A stretch of 9,312 nucleotides of DNA from Candidatus Altarchaeota archaeon (GTDB lineage: Archaea > Altiarchaeota > Altiarchaeia > IMC4 > DAOVSA01), in NCBI GenBank assembly GCA_030633635.1, contig DAOVSA010000014.1:1-9312 (forward strand). The letters are read 5' to 3'. Numbering within the stretch: the first letter of the stretch is position 1; every line of letters starts with the position of its first letter. The translations under genes and the position numbers were made by a program. A model generated the notes under the pieces. That model was not told where the DNA came from. It saw only the letters and a program-made list of their open reading frames with translations, and made no database searches. Positions 1-6,437 of this stretch are shown piece after piece.

Positions 1-1099
1 ATTCTGCCAGTGCCAGCCCCCTGGTCAGATTAATATTCTGTTCGATTTTTTCATAATTAAACCTTAGATTTTCAAACAAGTGAATCATAAAATTCAGAAT
101 ATAGTCGGTAAGGATGCATGATTCAGGGATTATGATCCTTTCACAGGAGGAGTTCGTCAGATCACGCTCGTGCCAGAGTGGAATGTTATCGAGAGATGCA
201 ATTGCATTGGCTTTAATCACCCGGGCTATACCGCAGACCCTTTCGGCATGAATTGGATTTCTCTTCTGGGGCATCGTCGATGAACCCACCTGTTCACCCT
301 TGAATTCCTCGAAAATTTCACTAATTTCGGTTCTTTGAAGATTTCTGATCTCAATTGCGAATTTATTCAGGCTTTGAGCGATCAAAGCGAGCAATAAAAG
401 AAATTCCGCGTGCCTTTCCCTCTGGATTAGCTGGTTGGAAACCATTACAGGATCTAAACCGAGATCCTCCATCACCGCTTTTTGGATTTCTATCCCTTTT
501 TCACCAAACGCGGCCTGGGTTCCAACGGCCCCCGTCATTTGACCGACCAGAATCCTTTTCTTACATTCTTCCAACCTGTCGATATGTCTCTGTACTTCAC
601 ACGCATAAATAGCAAATTTAAGACCATACGTTGTTGGTACGGCGTGCTGTCCGTGGGTTCTGCCGATACAGATCGTTTTTTTATGTTCTTTCGTTAATTT
701 TAAGAGAATTTGCTTTAATTTTTTTAAGTCATCTGACAGATACCCAAAATATTCCTTAAGCTGCAATGCCAATGCAGTATCCAGAATATCGTTGCTTGTG
801 GCCCCTAAATGGATATATCTCCCGGATGAACCACATTGCTCGGTTAATGCTTTGACTACGGCCATCAAATCATGATTTATCTCTCTTTCGATTTCCTGAA
901 CCCTTGAGAGTTTCACCCATTGAGTGTTCGCTTTGGCCGAAATCCCTGCGGCATCCTCTTTTGGGATATTTCCAACCTTGGCATGTGCTCTTGCCAGTGC
1001 TGCCTCTACATCGAGTAACTTTTGCAGTTTATTTTCCTCATCAAAGATTCCTTTTACTTCTTCTCTTCCGTAACGGGTTTCTATGGGATGGATTGGCAT
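1..1099 (-). CDS. purB: Adenylosuccinate lyase, C-terminus cut by window edge
   Basis: Adenylosuccinate lyase (fumarase/aspartase superfamily) removes fumarate from SAICAR and from adenylosuccinate in purine synthesis; it is a cytosolic homotetramer. The minus-strand translation starts MPIHPIETRYGREEVKGIFD, typical of PurB, and stays open for 366 codons to the window edge; the family is about 430-460 residues, so roughly the last 70-90 are missing. Visible motifs are GATSNDILDTA, the GRTHGQ segment with the likely catalytic His149, and the superfamily signature GSSTMPQKRNP at 272-282, whose Ser273 lies on the mobile catalytic loop. The ATG at 1099 is chosen because homologues begin this way and a TATA-like box lies about 20 bases before it; the ATG at 1109 is in another frame. 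It lies 44 bases after the geranylgeranyl reductase on the same strand, so it may also be reached by read-through. Nothing looks damaged. Confidence 0.95.
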   Translation of the reverse strand, partial: MPIHPIETRYGREEVKGIFDEENKLQKLLDVEAALARAHAKVGNIPKEDAAGISAKANTQWVKLSRVQEIEREINHDLMAVVKALTEQCGSSGRYIHLGATSNDILDTALALQLKEYFGYLSDDLKKLKQILLKLTKEHKKTICIGRTHGQHAVPTTYGLKFAIYACEVQRHIDRLEECKKRILVGQMTGAVGTQAAFGEKGIEIQKAVMEDLGLDPVMVSNQLIQRERHAEFLLLLALIAQSLNKFAIEIRNLQRTEISEIFEEFKGEQVGSSTMPQKRNPIHAERVCGIARVIKANAIASLDNIPLWHERDLTNSSCERIIIPESCILTDYILNFMIHLFENLRFNYEKIEQNINLTRGLALAE

Positions 1100-1111
1100 T
1101 TTTAGACATTA

Positions 1112-1125
1112 AAGATTTTTATATT
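1112..1125 (-). promoter_or_regulatory. TATA box candidate for purB
   Basis: On the minus strand the short gap between the reductase gene and purB reads GGTAATATAAAAATC, a good archaeal box A. Its centre is about 20 bases before the purB ATG, so transcripts would start at or very near the ATG (leaderless). No Shine-Dalgarno sequence is present, which fits. Spacing alone supports this. Confidence 0.45.
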
Positions 1126-1143
1126 ACCATAAAATAAAAAAGA

Positions 1144-2355
1144 TTAGACCAAAAATTTTTTGGCAAGCGGTAATAGTTTTGGTGCCTTTGTGAGTAGCAG
1201 TCTGAATAAGAATTTATAATTTGCATTACTCAGGTTTATTATGTCTTTTGCCCCCAGTATATCTGCAAGTCGTTCAAAATCCTTGTCATTTAATTTTTCT
1301 AAAAAAGCTCTGACTTTTAGTAATTTCTTCACCCTTACGCCATCGGTTTCCTCCCAGATCCTTTCATACTCGTAAAGTCTGGAGCTGGAGAAGTCATTCT
1401 CCTTTAAGGCATTTACAGAGACTTCTGCAGCAATTTTCGCAGAATTCATTGCTAGTCTGATTCCACCACCGTGTAGTGGATTTACAATTTGTGCGGCATC
1501 ACCCACAACCATTAATCCATCCATTACAAAGGTATCGATTGATGAACTTACCGGAACACCACCGGCATTTATCTCTATGGGACTTGCGTCTTCAAAAATA
1601 TCGGGATGATCTTCTATGAATTTATCCAGATAATATTTTGCATTTTTTTCTGGTGTTGATCTGCTGCTTAATATACCGACGCCAACATTTGCTGTATTTT
1701 TAATCTTTGGAAATATCCACACATAACCGATAGGTGCCACCTCACTTCCAAAAAATAGGTGAAGATATTTGAAATTAATATTTTTTAACCCCGCCATTTC
1801 ATACTGGAATCCGGATTCATAATCCTCCAGTCTATTTGTAGTGTTTAAACCAGCGGATTTGGCAATTTTTGAGTCTACACCGTCAGCGGCAATGACTATC
1901 TTGGATCTGATCTTGATCTCTTCGCCCATGTGCTCTGCCTTAACTCCTGTTATCTTGCCGTTCTCTTTTATGACACCCAGTGCCATCGTTTTTATTGCAT
2001 ATCTCGCCCCGGAGGTTATAGCATCTATTGCCAGATGCTTTTCGAAGATCTTTCTCTCGAGAATATATCCCCCAATTCCGACATCATTGAAATTTATTTC
2101 CACCTTCTTTTCACTGGGAGAATATATAATTGCTCCGAGAGTTTCATTTACTACCCATAGCGGATCAGGTTTTAGTCCAACTGTGTCTAGCACATTGGAA
2201 TGTATTCCCTCCGCGCACCTTTTAGGCGTTCCTATCTCCTGTTTTTTGTCCAGAACTAAAACATCCACGTTATTCTCAGCCAAGACCCTTGCAGCTATAC
2301 TACCAGCAGGTCCCGCCCCCACGACTAAAACATCCACGTTATCCTTAATTTTCAT
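1144..2355 (-). CDS. Geranylgeranyl reductase family flavoprotein (archaeal lipid saturation)
   Basis: This 403-residue FAD-dependent oxidoreductase most likely reduces the double bonds of geranylgeranyl chains in archaeal ether lipids (digeranylgeranylglycerophospholipid reductase). The N-terminal Rossmann motif VLVVGAGPAGS covers about residues 9-19. A conserved cysteine lies in TPKRCAEG (Cys46). The substrate-domain segment GYVWIFPK...ANVGVG follows near the middle, and the second FAD motif GDAAQIVNPLHGGGIRLAM begins at residue 285. Length and motif order match euryarchaeal members. The ATG at 2355 is one base after the stop codon of the upstream ferredoxin, so the two are surely co-transcribed and probably translationally coupled. 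In Methanosarcina acetivorans a ferredoxin encoded next to this reductase is known to be needed for full lipid saturation, which matches this layout. Other family members act on geranylgeranyl-PP or chlorophyll precursors; the exact substrate is inferred from the archaeal context. Confidence 0.92.
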   Translation of the reverse strand: MKIKDNVDVLVVGAGPAGSIAARVLAENNVDVLVLDKKQEIGTPKRCAEGIHSNVLDTVGLKPDPLWVVNETLGAIIYSPSEKKVEINFNDVGIGGYILERKIFEKHLAIDAITSGARYAIKTMALGVIKENGKITGVKAEHMGEEIKIRSKIVIAADGVDSKIAKSAGLNTTNRLEDYESGFQYEMAGLKNINFKYLHLFFGSEVAPIGYVWIFPKIKNTANVGVGILSSRSTPEKNAKYYLDKFIEDHPDIFEDASPIEINAGGVPVSSSIDTFVMDGLMVVGDAAQIVNPLHGGGIRLAMNSAKIAAEVSVNALKENDFSSSRLYEYERIWEETDGVRVKKLLKVRAFLEKLNDKDFERLADILGAKDIINLSNANYKFLFRLLLTKAPKLLPLAKKFLV

Positions 2356-2356
2356 T

Positions 2357-2524
2357 TTAATCCGCTTCTATCGCCCCAACAGGGCAACATTTTACACATA
2401 TACCACAATCAGTACACTTGTCCTCATCTACAACCAATTCTGTTTCCCAAAGTTCCAAAGCGTTCAGTGGGCATGCACCAACACATCCACCGCAATAACA
2501 GCATTTCTTTCGGTCTATCCTCAT
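2357..2524 (-). CDS. 2[4Fe-4S] ferredoxin, electron donor for geranylgeranyl reductase
   Basis: A bacterial-type ferredoxin of 55 residues with two complete cluster motifs, CCYCGGCVGACP and CTDCGICVKCCP, both fitting CxxCxxCxxxCP, so it should hold two [4Fe-4S] clusters. It is probably a low-potential cytosolic electron carrier. The frame extends upstream to an ATG at 2572, giving 71 residues, but I choose the internal ATG at 2524 (MRIDRKKCC). Ferredoxins of this type normally begin only a few residues before the first cysteine, and a strong TATA box at 2573-2580 abuts the upstream ATG, so transcription would start near 2552, downstream of that ATG. The stop is one base before the geranylgeranyl reductase ATG, and this tight pairing names its likely partner. 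Ferredoxin identity is firm; the partner is inferred from context and from the known Methanosarcina pair. Confidence 0.9.
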   Translation of the reverse strand: MRIDRKKCCYCGGCVGACPLNALELWETELVVDEDKCTDCGICVKCCPVGAIEAD

Positions 2525-2570
2525 TTTTAATATGGACGCGTGGGCTTCTCTATTCCGGATACCCACATTC

Positions 2571-2583
2571 ATTTATATAAAAA
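2571..2583 (-). promoter_or_regulatory. TATA box of the ferredoxin-reductase operon
   Basis: Minus-strand TTTTTATATAAAT is a near-ideal archaeal box A. With the usual 25-base spacing, transcription starts near 2552, leaving a leader of about 28 bases before the ATG at 2524. It argues against the longer ferredoxin ORF from 2572, whose ATG overlaps the box. Confidence 0.6.
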
Positions 2584-2640
2584 TATTTTAGTAATGTATT
2601 AGATAATAATAATAATCAATAAACGACATAAATATCGGGT

Positions 2641-2645
2641 GGTGA
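2641..2645 (+). promoter_or_regulatory. Ribosome binding site deciding the zinc-ribbon gene start
   Basis: GGTGA can pair with the archaeal 16S rRNA 3' end (core GGAGGTGA) and is followed by AAA and the ATG at 2648. The GTG codons at 2639 and 2642 in the same frame overlap this site and are therefore unlikely starts. Confidence 0.5.
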
Positions 2646-2647
2646 AA

Positions 2648-3043
2648 ATGACTCAAAATAAGAAGAAAAAGGCATCTAAAAAGGAATATAAGGATATCGG
2701 GGAAGAAAAGCCCAAAGAAGTGCAAAAATCGACAACAGAGCCCAAAGAAGAAATAAAAGAAAAATCAGAAGATACAGAGATGGTAAAGGAGATAAAAGAG
2801 GAGTTACAGGTTGAAAGAAAAGGGGAAAAAGCAAGGGAAAGAGATTTTTACAGGAACTTCGTCTTTAGGTGTAAAAAATGCGAAGAGGAGTTTGAACATG
2901 CAGCCAGTATACCTCAAGAGGGTAAAGATATGCTGGAAATAACTGTTATATGTCCAAAATGTAAAGAAGCCCACACTCTAATGTTGGATCTATCAAACCA
3001 GGAATTAGAACTCTCAAAGATGCTTAAAATGATGAGGGGATAA
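2648..3043 (+). CDS. Charged-tail protein with C-terminal zinc ribbon, function unknown
   Basis: 131 residues in two parts. Residues 1 to about 65 are almost entirely Lys, Glu, Asp, Ser and Thr with low complexity, probably disordered or coiled coil. Residues about 66-131 form a compact domain with CKKC (Cys75, Cys78) and CPKC (Cys102, Cys105), a classic two-knuckle zinc ribbon, followed by a short helical, leucine-rich tail. There is no signal peptide or membrane segment. Zinc ribbons of this kind bind nucleic acid or partner proteins, but nothing here says which. The gene is divergent from the ferredoxin/lipid reductase operon with about 70 bases between, so the two may share a regulatory region. 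The start was chosen by the GGTGA site. I do not recognise a named family; the highly basic start followed by acid-rich stretches could suit RNA or ribosome association, which is only a guess. Confidence 0.8.
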   Translation: MTQNKKKKASKKEYKDIGEEKPKEVQKSTTEPKEEIKEKSEDTEMVKEIKEELQVERKGEKARERDFYRNFVFRCKKCEEEFEHAASIPQEGKDMLEITVICPKCKEAHTLMLDLSNQELELSKMLKMMRG

Positions 3044-3052
3044 CTAATCTCC

Positions 3053-3069
3053 TTTTTCTTAATTTTTTT
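3053..3069 (+). terminator. T-rich archaeal terminator after the zinc-ribbon gene
   Basis: Nine bases after the stop codon the plus strand carries TTTTTCTTAATTTTTTT. Archaeal RNA polymerase stops on such T-runs without needing a hairpin. It also precedes the convergent CBS gene. Confidence 0.55.
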
Positions 3070-3105
3070 ACCGTACTGAAAAAGCATAGCACTTCTAATG
3101 AGGTA

Positions 3106-3132
3106 ACAAGAATTTGCTATGAAAATTCTTGT
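3106..3132. terminator. Perfect 10-bp inverted repeat between convergent genes
   Basis: ACAAGAATTT (3106-3115) and its exact complement AAATTCTTGT (3123-3132) flank a 7-base loop. It sits between the ends of two convergent genes, so a two-way terminator or mRNA 3'-end stabiliser is likely, although no T-run follows on either strand. A second 7-bp repeat, CATAGCA (3085-3091) with TGCTATG (3115-3121), would pair with the loop and compete with this stem. Confidence 0.45.
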
Positions 3133-3148
3133 CGTTTAATTTAACTAT

Positions 3149-3541
3149 TTACTCAACTATTCTCAGCGTTTCTGCCCTTAAGACGTCGCTATTCGAGATC
3201 ACCCCGATAAGTTTGCCCTCCTCGATAACTCCAAATCTTCTTACATTTGTTTGTGCCATCAATCTGGCGATATATTTCGTGTCTAAGTCTGGAGAAACAA
3301 TCAGTAAGGGCTTTGACATTATTTCAGCAACTTTTACCTTTTTTGGATCTTTTCTCTCTGATATTATTTCGCTTATTATGTCTTTTCTGGTTATAATCCC
3401 ATGGGCATCTCCCTCTTCTTCCACAATAAGGGAGGTTAGACGCCTATCAAGCATTTTTTTCATAGCATCTGCTACAGAATCATCGGCTTCTATTGTTACA
3501 ATCCCCGTAGTCATAACTTCTCGTGTTTTCATTTTAGGCAC
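3149..3541 (-). CDS. Twin CBS-domain protein
   Basis: A stand-alone pair of CBS domains, 130 residues long, which is the usual size for a single Bateman module. The first CBS runs from about residue 5 to 62 and ends in GIITRKD (48-54); the second runs from about 70 to 128 and ends in GVISNSD (113-119). Each holds the G-[IV]-[IV]-[ST]-x-x-D strand-helix element where the adenosine moiety and ribose of AMP, ATP or SAM bind. Such proteins act as cytosolic adenylate sensors or bind other enzymes. The chosen start is GTG at 3541 because AGGA lies 5 bases before it; the ATG at 3532 is also possible. It lies 35 bases downstream of the winged-helix gene on the same strand, so co-transcription is likely, although TATA-like sequence in the gap could give it a promoter of its own. 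A ligand-sensing role with that regulator is inferred from adjacency only. Confidence 0.88.
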   Translation of the reverse strand: MPKMKTREVMTTGIVTIEADDSVADAMKKMLDRRLTSLIVEEEGDAHGIITRKDIISEIISERKDPKKVKVAEIMSKPLLIVSPDLDTKYIARLMAQTNVRRFGVIEEGKLIGVISNSDVLRAETLRIVE

Positions 3542-3575
3542 ATTTTCCTTTCACATATATTTTCGATATATTAAT

Positions 3576-3914
3576 TTAACGTTCTTTTAATGTCCTCTGT
3601 AGGAGTAATTTGGCTTCATTACCCAATTTTTCTTCGTATTCATAGGAGATATTAAGTGCCATTAATCCGGCAGGAGTCATTTTATATCCTACAACATCTC
3701 TGCCACCTTCTGTCTTGGTTATCATCCTTTCCAGTGCACCAATTTCAACGAGTTCCTTGAGTCTCGCGGAAATCGTACTGGGTGAAAAGCATTTGTCTGT
3801 TCTTGAGTTTCTCAGCTCTCTAAAATCTCCGAAGTGCTTTGGCTTTCTGTCCTTGGAGATTTCAAGTATTTCTAAGGCACCCTCGCTTAGTATTAAATTT
3901 ATCCGCCTAAACAT
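3576..3914 (-). CDS. Winged-helix transcription regulator, HxlR/ArsR-like
   Basis: A 112-residue DNA-binding protein. Residues 1-35 resemble HxlR-type winged helices (an EGALEILEISKDRKPKHFGD stretch). The probable recognition helix SPSTISARLKELVEIGALER lies at about 44-63, followed by a basic beta wing (about 64-80) ending in GYKMTPAG, then a C-terminal helix for dimer contact. No ligand-binding domain or metal-binding cysteine pair is visible. An ATG at 3926 would add four residues, but the TATA box at 3937-3944 places the transcription start near 3915, so the ATG at 3914 on a leaderless message fits better. It is followed by the CBS gene and is divergent from a 41-residue ORF. Inverted repeats just upstream of its own promoter suggest self-regulation. 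Assignment to HxlR rather than ArsR or PadR is by sequence impression only. Confidence 0.82.
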   Translation of the reverse strand: MFRRINLILSEGALEILEISKDRKPKHFGDFRELRNSRTDKCFSPSTISARLKELVEIGALERMITKTEGGRDVVGYKMTPAGLMALNISYEYEEKLGNEAKLLLQRTLKER

Positions 3915-3936
3915 CTCATTAGGCATTAGATCACGA

Positions 3937-3946
3937 GATATAAATA
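3937..3946 (-). promoter_or_regulatory. TATA box of the winged-helix/CBS operon
   Basis: Minus-strand TATTTATATC is centred about 26 bases before the ATG at 3914, giving a leaderless transcript. The inverted repeats at 3951-3975 lie immediately upstream, where the BRE and TFB sit, so a bound repressor there could block initiation. Confidence 0.5.
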
Positions 3947-3950
3947 CTAA

Positions 3951-3975
3951 GTACTATAGTACATTATTATGTACT
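3951..3975. promoter_or_regulatory. Overlapping GTAC inverted repeats, candidate operator
   Basis: GTACTATAGTAC (3951-3962) is a perfect 12-bp palindrome. Overlapping it, AGTACAT (3958-3964) and ATGTACT (3969-3975) form 7-bp arms around a 4-base spacer. A further AGTAC lies at 3991-3995. The half site AGTAC recurs at shifted spacing between two divergent promoters, the arrangement expected for a dimeric winged-helix repressor. The binding protein is inferred to be the adjacent regulator. Confidence 0.5.
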
Positions 3976-3995
3976 CAAGTATATATTAATAGTAC

Positions 3996-4026
3996 AAATA
4001 TATATAATAAATCCAAATATATAAAC
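3996..4026 (+). promoter_or_regulatory. Tandem TATA boxes reading toward the 41-residue ORF
   Basis: Two box-A-like stretches occur, AAATATATATAATAA (3996-4010) and AAATATATAAAC (4015-4026). The second, centred near 4020, would start transcription near 4045, about 9 bases before the ATG at 4054. The region is so AT-rich that some matches are expected by chance. Confidence 0.45.
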
Positions 4027-4053
4027 GTGGGTGTTTAACATCACATTCGAAAA

Positions 4054-4179
4054 ATGAAAAAGACAAGAGAGATGGCGGTCATTGATATGATTATACAGGA
4101 ATGTGCAAATGAACATGAAGAGAAAATGGAAAAAGTGTTTATACGGGTGAAAGAAAAGCTCCTACAGGAACTGTCATGA
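4054..4179 (+). CDS. Small 41-residue helical protein, divergent from the winged-helix gene
   Basis: A short reading frame from ATG 4054 to TGA 4177-4179, starting MKKTREMAVIDMIIQECANE and ending VKEKLLQELS. An in-frame stop at 4036 means nothing longer exists. The composition is amphipathic and charged, with hydrophobic residues spaced for one or two helices and no glycine or proline, so it would be a soluble helical peptide rather than membrane-spanning. A well-placed TATA box about 34 bases upstream gives a near-leaderless message; there is no Shine-Dalgarno sequence. It shares its promoter region and GTAC inverted repeats with the divergent regulator/CBS operon, suggesting shared control. 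I recognise no family. It could be a small regulator, an adaptor, an antitoxin-like partner, or a chance ORF; codon choice looks protein-like but it is too short to be sure. Confidence 0.5.
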   Translation: MKKTREMAVIDMIIQECANEHEEKMEKVFIRVKEKLLQELS

Positions 4180-4184
4180 ATTAT

Positions 4185-4231
4185 TTTCTTGCACCATCAT
4201 ATCATTGAGTTTCTTGCACCATCATATCATT
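4185..4231 (+). repeat. Direct repeat, two 22-base copies at a 25-base period
   Basis: A perfect 22-base unit with core TTGCACCATCATATCATT occurs at 4185-4206 and 4210-4231, separated by GAG. It begins six bases after the stop codon of the 41-residue ORF. It may be a recent slip duplication or a paired protein-binding site; nothing in the sequence decides between these. Confidence 0.85.
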
Positions 4232-4416
4232 TAAGTTACTGGGTAAGTGTAAGCTTTCCATTACACTATACGCTGCGGTGTCTTTATTTGTTTATGTATG
4301 TATTTCTTTCTGCAGGGTATACAAACACAAATGTTACACACGTCAGTTTTGATTTCATTAGTCTCTTAATTATGCGATAGCAATCGATTCGTTTAATTCA
4401 TTGATTGACTCAGGAA

Positions 4417-4432
4417 CCAAAAAGATTTATAA
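4417..4432 (+). promoter_or_regulatory. BRE/TATA promoter of the PEP carboxykinase gene
   Basis: CCAAAAAGATTTATAA combines an A-rich BRE with a TATA box and is the best promoter match in the window. The expected transcription start is near 4453-4455, giving a leader of about 67 bases before the ATG at 4521. It excludes the TTG at 4401 as a start, since that lies upstream of the promoter. Confidence 0.6.
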
Positions 4433-4520
4433 TGTTTATCTCAATCCGCAATATTTTGATTATCATTCTTCCTTTTTATTTGATAAAGTGCTTATAGTGA
4501 AGGGCAAGAAAAAAATTAAA

Positions 4521-6399
4521 ATGAATGAAAAAACCATGAGCACACTCAAAAGTAGATTGAGTGGGGAGGATTATCGAAAACTCATCGAGATATGTAATTC
4601 TAAGCTTCATCAATTTGTTGCAGAGTATATAGAGCTTTGTAATCCTGACGAGGTATTTGTCGGTACCGACTCAGCAGATGATATTCGCTACATTAGAGAG
4701 GATGCCATAAAGGCTGGAGAGGAGAAGGAACTCGCCATAAATGGCCATACTGTTCATTTTGATGGCTATCATGACCAGGCGAGAGATAAGAAGCACACTA
4801 AATTCCTGGTACCCAAAGGCGTTGATCTGGGCTCCAACATAAACACAATAGATAAAGAAGAGGGGATTGATGAAATCCGTGGCATTTTGAAAGATATCAT
4901 GAGAGGTCACAAGTTATACGTGCGCTTCTTTTGTCTGGGACCAAGCAATTCCGAGTTCTCTATACCTGCCGTTCAGCTCACGGATTCCAGTTATGTAGCT
5001 CACAGCGAGGATTTACTTTATAGACCGGGATACGATGAATTCAAGAGATTGGGAAAGTCAGCACGTTTTTTCAAGTTCGTGCATAGTGAGGGAGAACTGG
5101 ACGAGAGACTGGTAAGCAAAAACGTTGACAAGCGCAGGATATATATCGATACTGAAGATGAAATTGTATACAGCGTAAATACCCAATATGGTGGCAACAC
5201 CATTGGACTTAAGAAGTTGGCAATGCGCCTCGGGATAAATAGAGCATCAAAGGAAGGATGGTTAACAGAGCACATGCTTATTCTGGGGGTACATGGACCA
5301 GATGACAGGGTGACTTATTTCACAGGGGCGTTTCCATCACTTTGTGGAAAGACTTCCACCTCCATGATGGGGGGGGGAGAGTATAGTTGGAGATGACATA
5401 GCCTATCTCAGGAAAACGGATGGTGAAGTACGTGCAGTAAATGTGGAAAAGGGAATATTCGGGATAATAGAGGACATAAACCCCAAAGACGATCCCATAT
5501 TGTGGAATGCACTTCAAAATCCTGCTGAGATTATATTCTCAAATGTCTTGGTTACTGATGAAAAAGATGTCTACTGGGTTGGTAAGGACGGAGAAATTCC
5601 AAAGAAAGGTATTAATCACTCGGGAGAGTGGTTTTCAGGAAAGAAAGATGCTCAAGGAAGTGAAATACCCCCATCACACAAAAATGCCCGGTTTACACTC
5701 GATTTAAAACTCTTGGAAAATACAGATCAAAGGATCAACGATCCCAGAGGTGTTCTTGTGAGCGGAATAGTGTATGGTGGAAGAGATTCTGATACCTGTA
5801 TGCCGGTTAGGGAGTCTTTTGACTGGACACATGGGGTGATAACTAAAGGCCTATCGTTGGATTCAGAAACTACTGCAGCAACCTTGGGGAAAGAAGGTGT
5901 CAGAAAATTAAATCCTATGTCAAATTTAGATTTCCTTTCCATACCGCTGAATAAATACATAGAAAATTACCTGGATTTCGGTAATAACCTGGAGAACCCC
6001 CCTATAATCTTTTCTGTAAATTATTTTCTCAAGGACTCTGAAGGAAATTTCATGAATGATAAAAACGATAAGAGAGTGTGGTTTAAATGGATGGAACTCC
6101 GGGTACATAAAGAGGTTGGTGCAATAAAGATGCCTATTGGTCTTATACCCAAATATCAGGATCTTAAGAGATTATTTAAGGAAGTACTCGATAAAGAATA
6201 TTCCGAGGAGGATTACATTGAACAATTCAAGGTAAGAGTTCCAGAAAAGTTGGCCAAGATCGACAGGGTAATAAATACATTCGAGACTCAGTTTCCAAAT
6301 ATGCCAAAAATAGTGTTTGAAGTGACAGAAGAGCAGCGTCAAAGATTAGAGAAGGCGAGGGAAGAATATGGGGATTATATCTCACCGCATAAATTCTGA
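4521..6399 (+). CDS. pckG: Phosphoenolpyruvate carboxykinase (GTP), one-base frameshift
   Basis: Makes PEP, CO2 and GDP from oxaloacetate and GTP, the entry step of gluconeogenesis, or runs in reverse to fix CO2. Two frames, 4521 to about 5377 and from there to 6399, join into one 625-residue protein of normal archaeal length (Thermococcus type) if one G is removed from the run at 5369-5377. Seen in order: HFDGYHDQARDKK; FFCLGPSNSEFSIPA; YGGNTIGLKK (Tyr223, Lys231/232); metal-ligand His251 in LTEHMLILG; P-loop FPSLCGKTS (271-279); then, after the shift, GDDIAYLR (Asp291, Asp292), HKNARF and YGGRDSDT. All later motifs are intact. As written, the first frame stops at 5394-5396 soon after the P-loop, so unless corrected the product is inactive. 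Start: the ATG at 4521 or 4536 (MSTLKSRLSGEDY) matches homologues. Sequencing error, recent mutation or phase variation are all possible; error seems likeliest. Confidence 0.92.
5369..5377 (+). other. Run of nine G causing the PEP carboxykinase frameshift
   Basis: Eight G would restore the frame, reading MMGGESIVGDDIA. Archaeal relatives have a Pro-Gly-Glu here (MxPGExIVGDD). The proline is missing too, which suggests that two C bases were read as G besides the extra G; this would be unusual for plain slippage. Confidence 0.85.
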
Positions 6400-6437
6400 T
6401 TTCTGGAGTTGTGCTACTGTATATTATTTAGAAGACG

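Larger units (their letters stand above)
4180..4520 (+). other. Non-coding stretch before the PEP carboxykinase gene
   Basis: About 340 bases without a convincing gene. It holds a direct repeat at 4185-4231, a 7-bp inverted repeat AGTGTAA/TTACACT at 4246-4267 with an 8-base loop, and a strong promoter at 4419-4432. A 63-codon frame from TTG 4189 reads through the repeats and lacks a ribosome binding site and protein-like composition, so I do not call it. No tRNA fold is seen. Confidence 0.6.

Noticed and set aside
1841..2530. 229-codon plus-strand open frame across the reductase and ferredoxin genes
   Set aside because: It is antisense to two genes with clear family motifs and its translation has no recognisable domain.
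3129..3590. 153-codon plus-strand open frame over the CBS gene
   Set aside because: It lies antisense to a certain CBS-pair protein; the hydrophobic look comes from complementing charged codons.
4246..4267. AGTGTAA/TTACACT inverted repeat considered as a riboswitch or small RNA stem
   Set aside because: It lies upstream of the likely PEP carboxykinase transcript start and no further pairing supports a structured RNA.
4189..4380. 63-codon frame starting at TTG, partly hydrophobic
   Set aside because: It runs through the direct repeat, has no ribosome binding site or suitable TATA box, and its composition looks random.
4401..4520. N-terminal 40-residue extension of PEP carboxykinase from TTG
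   Set aside because: The strong promoter at 4417-4432 lies inside it and homologues begin at the later methionines.
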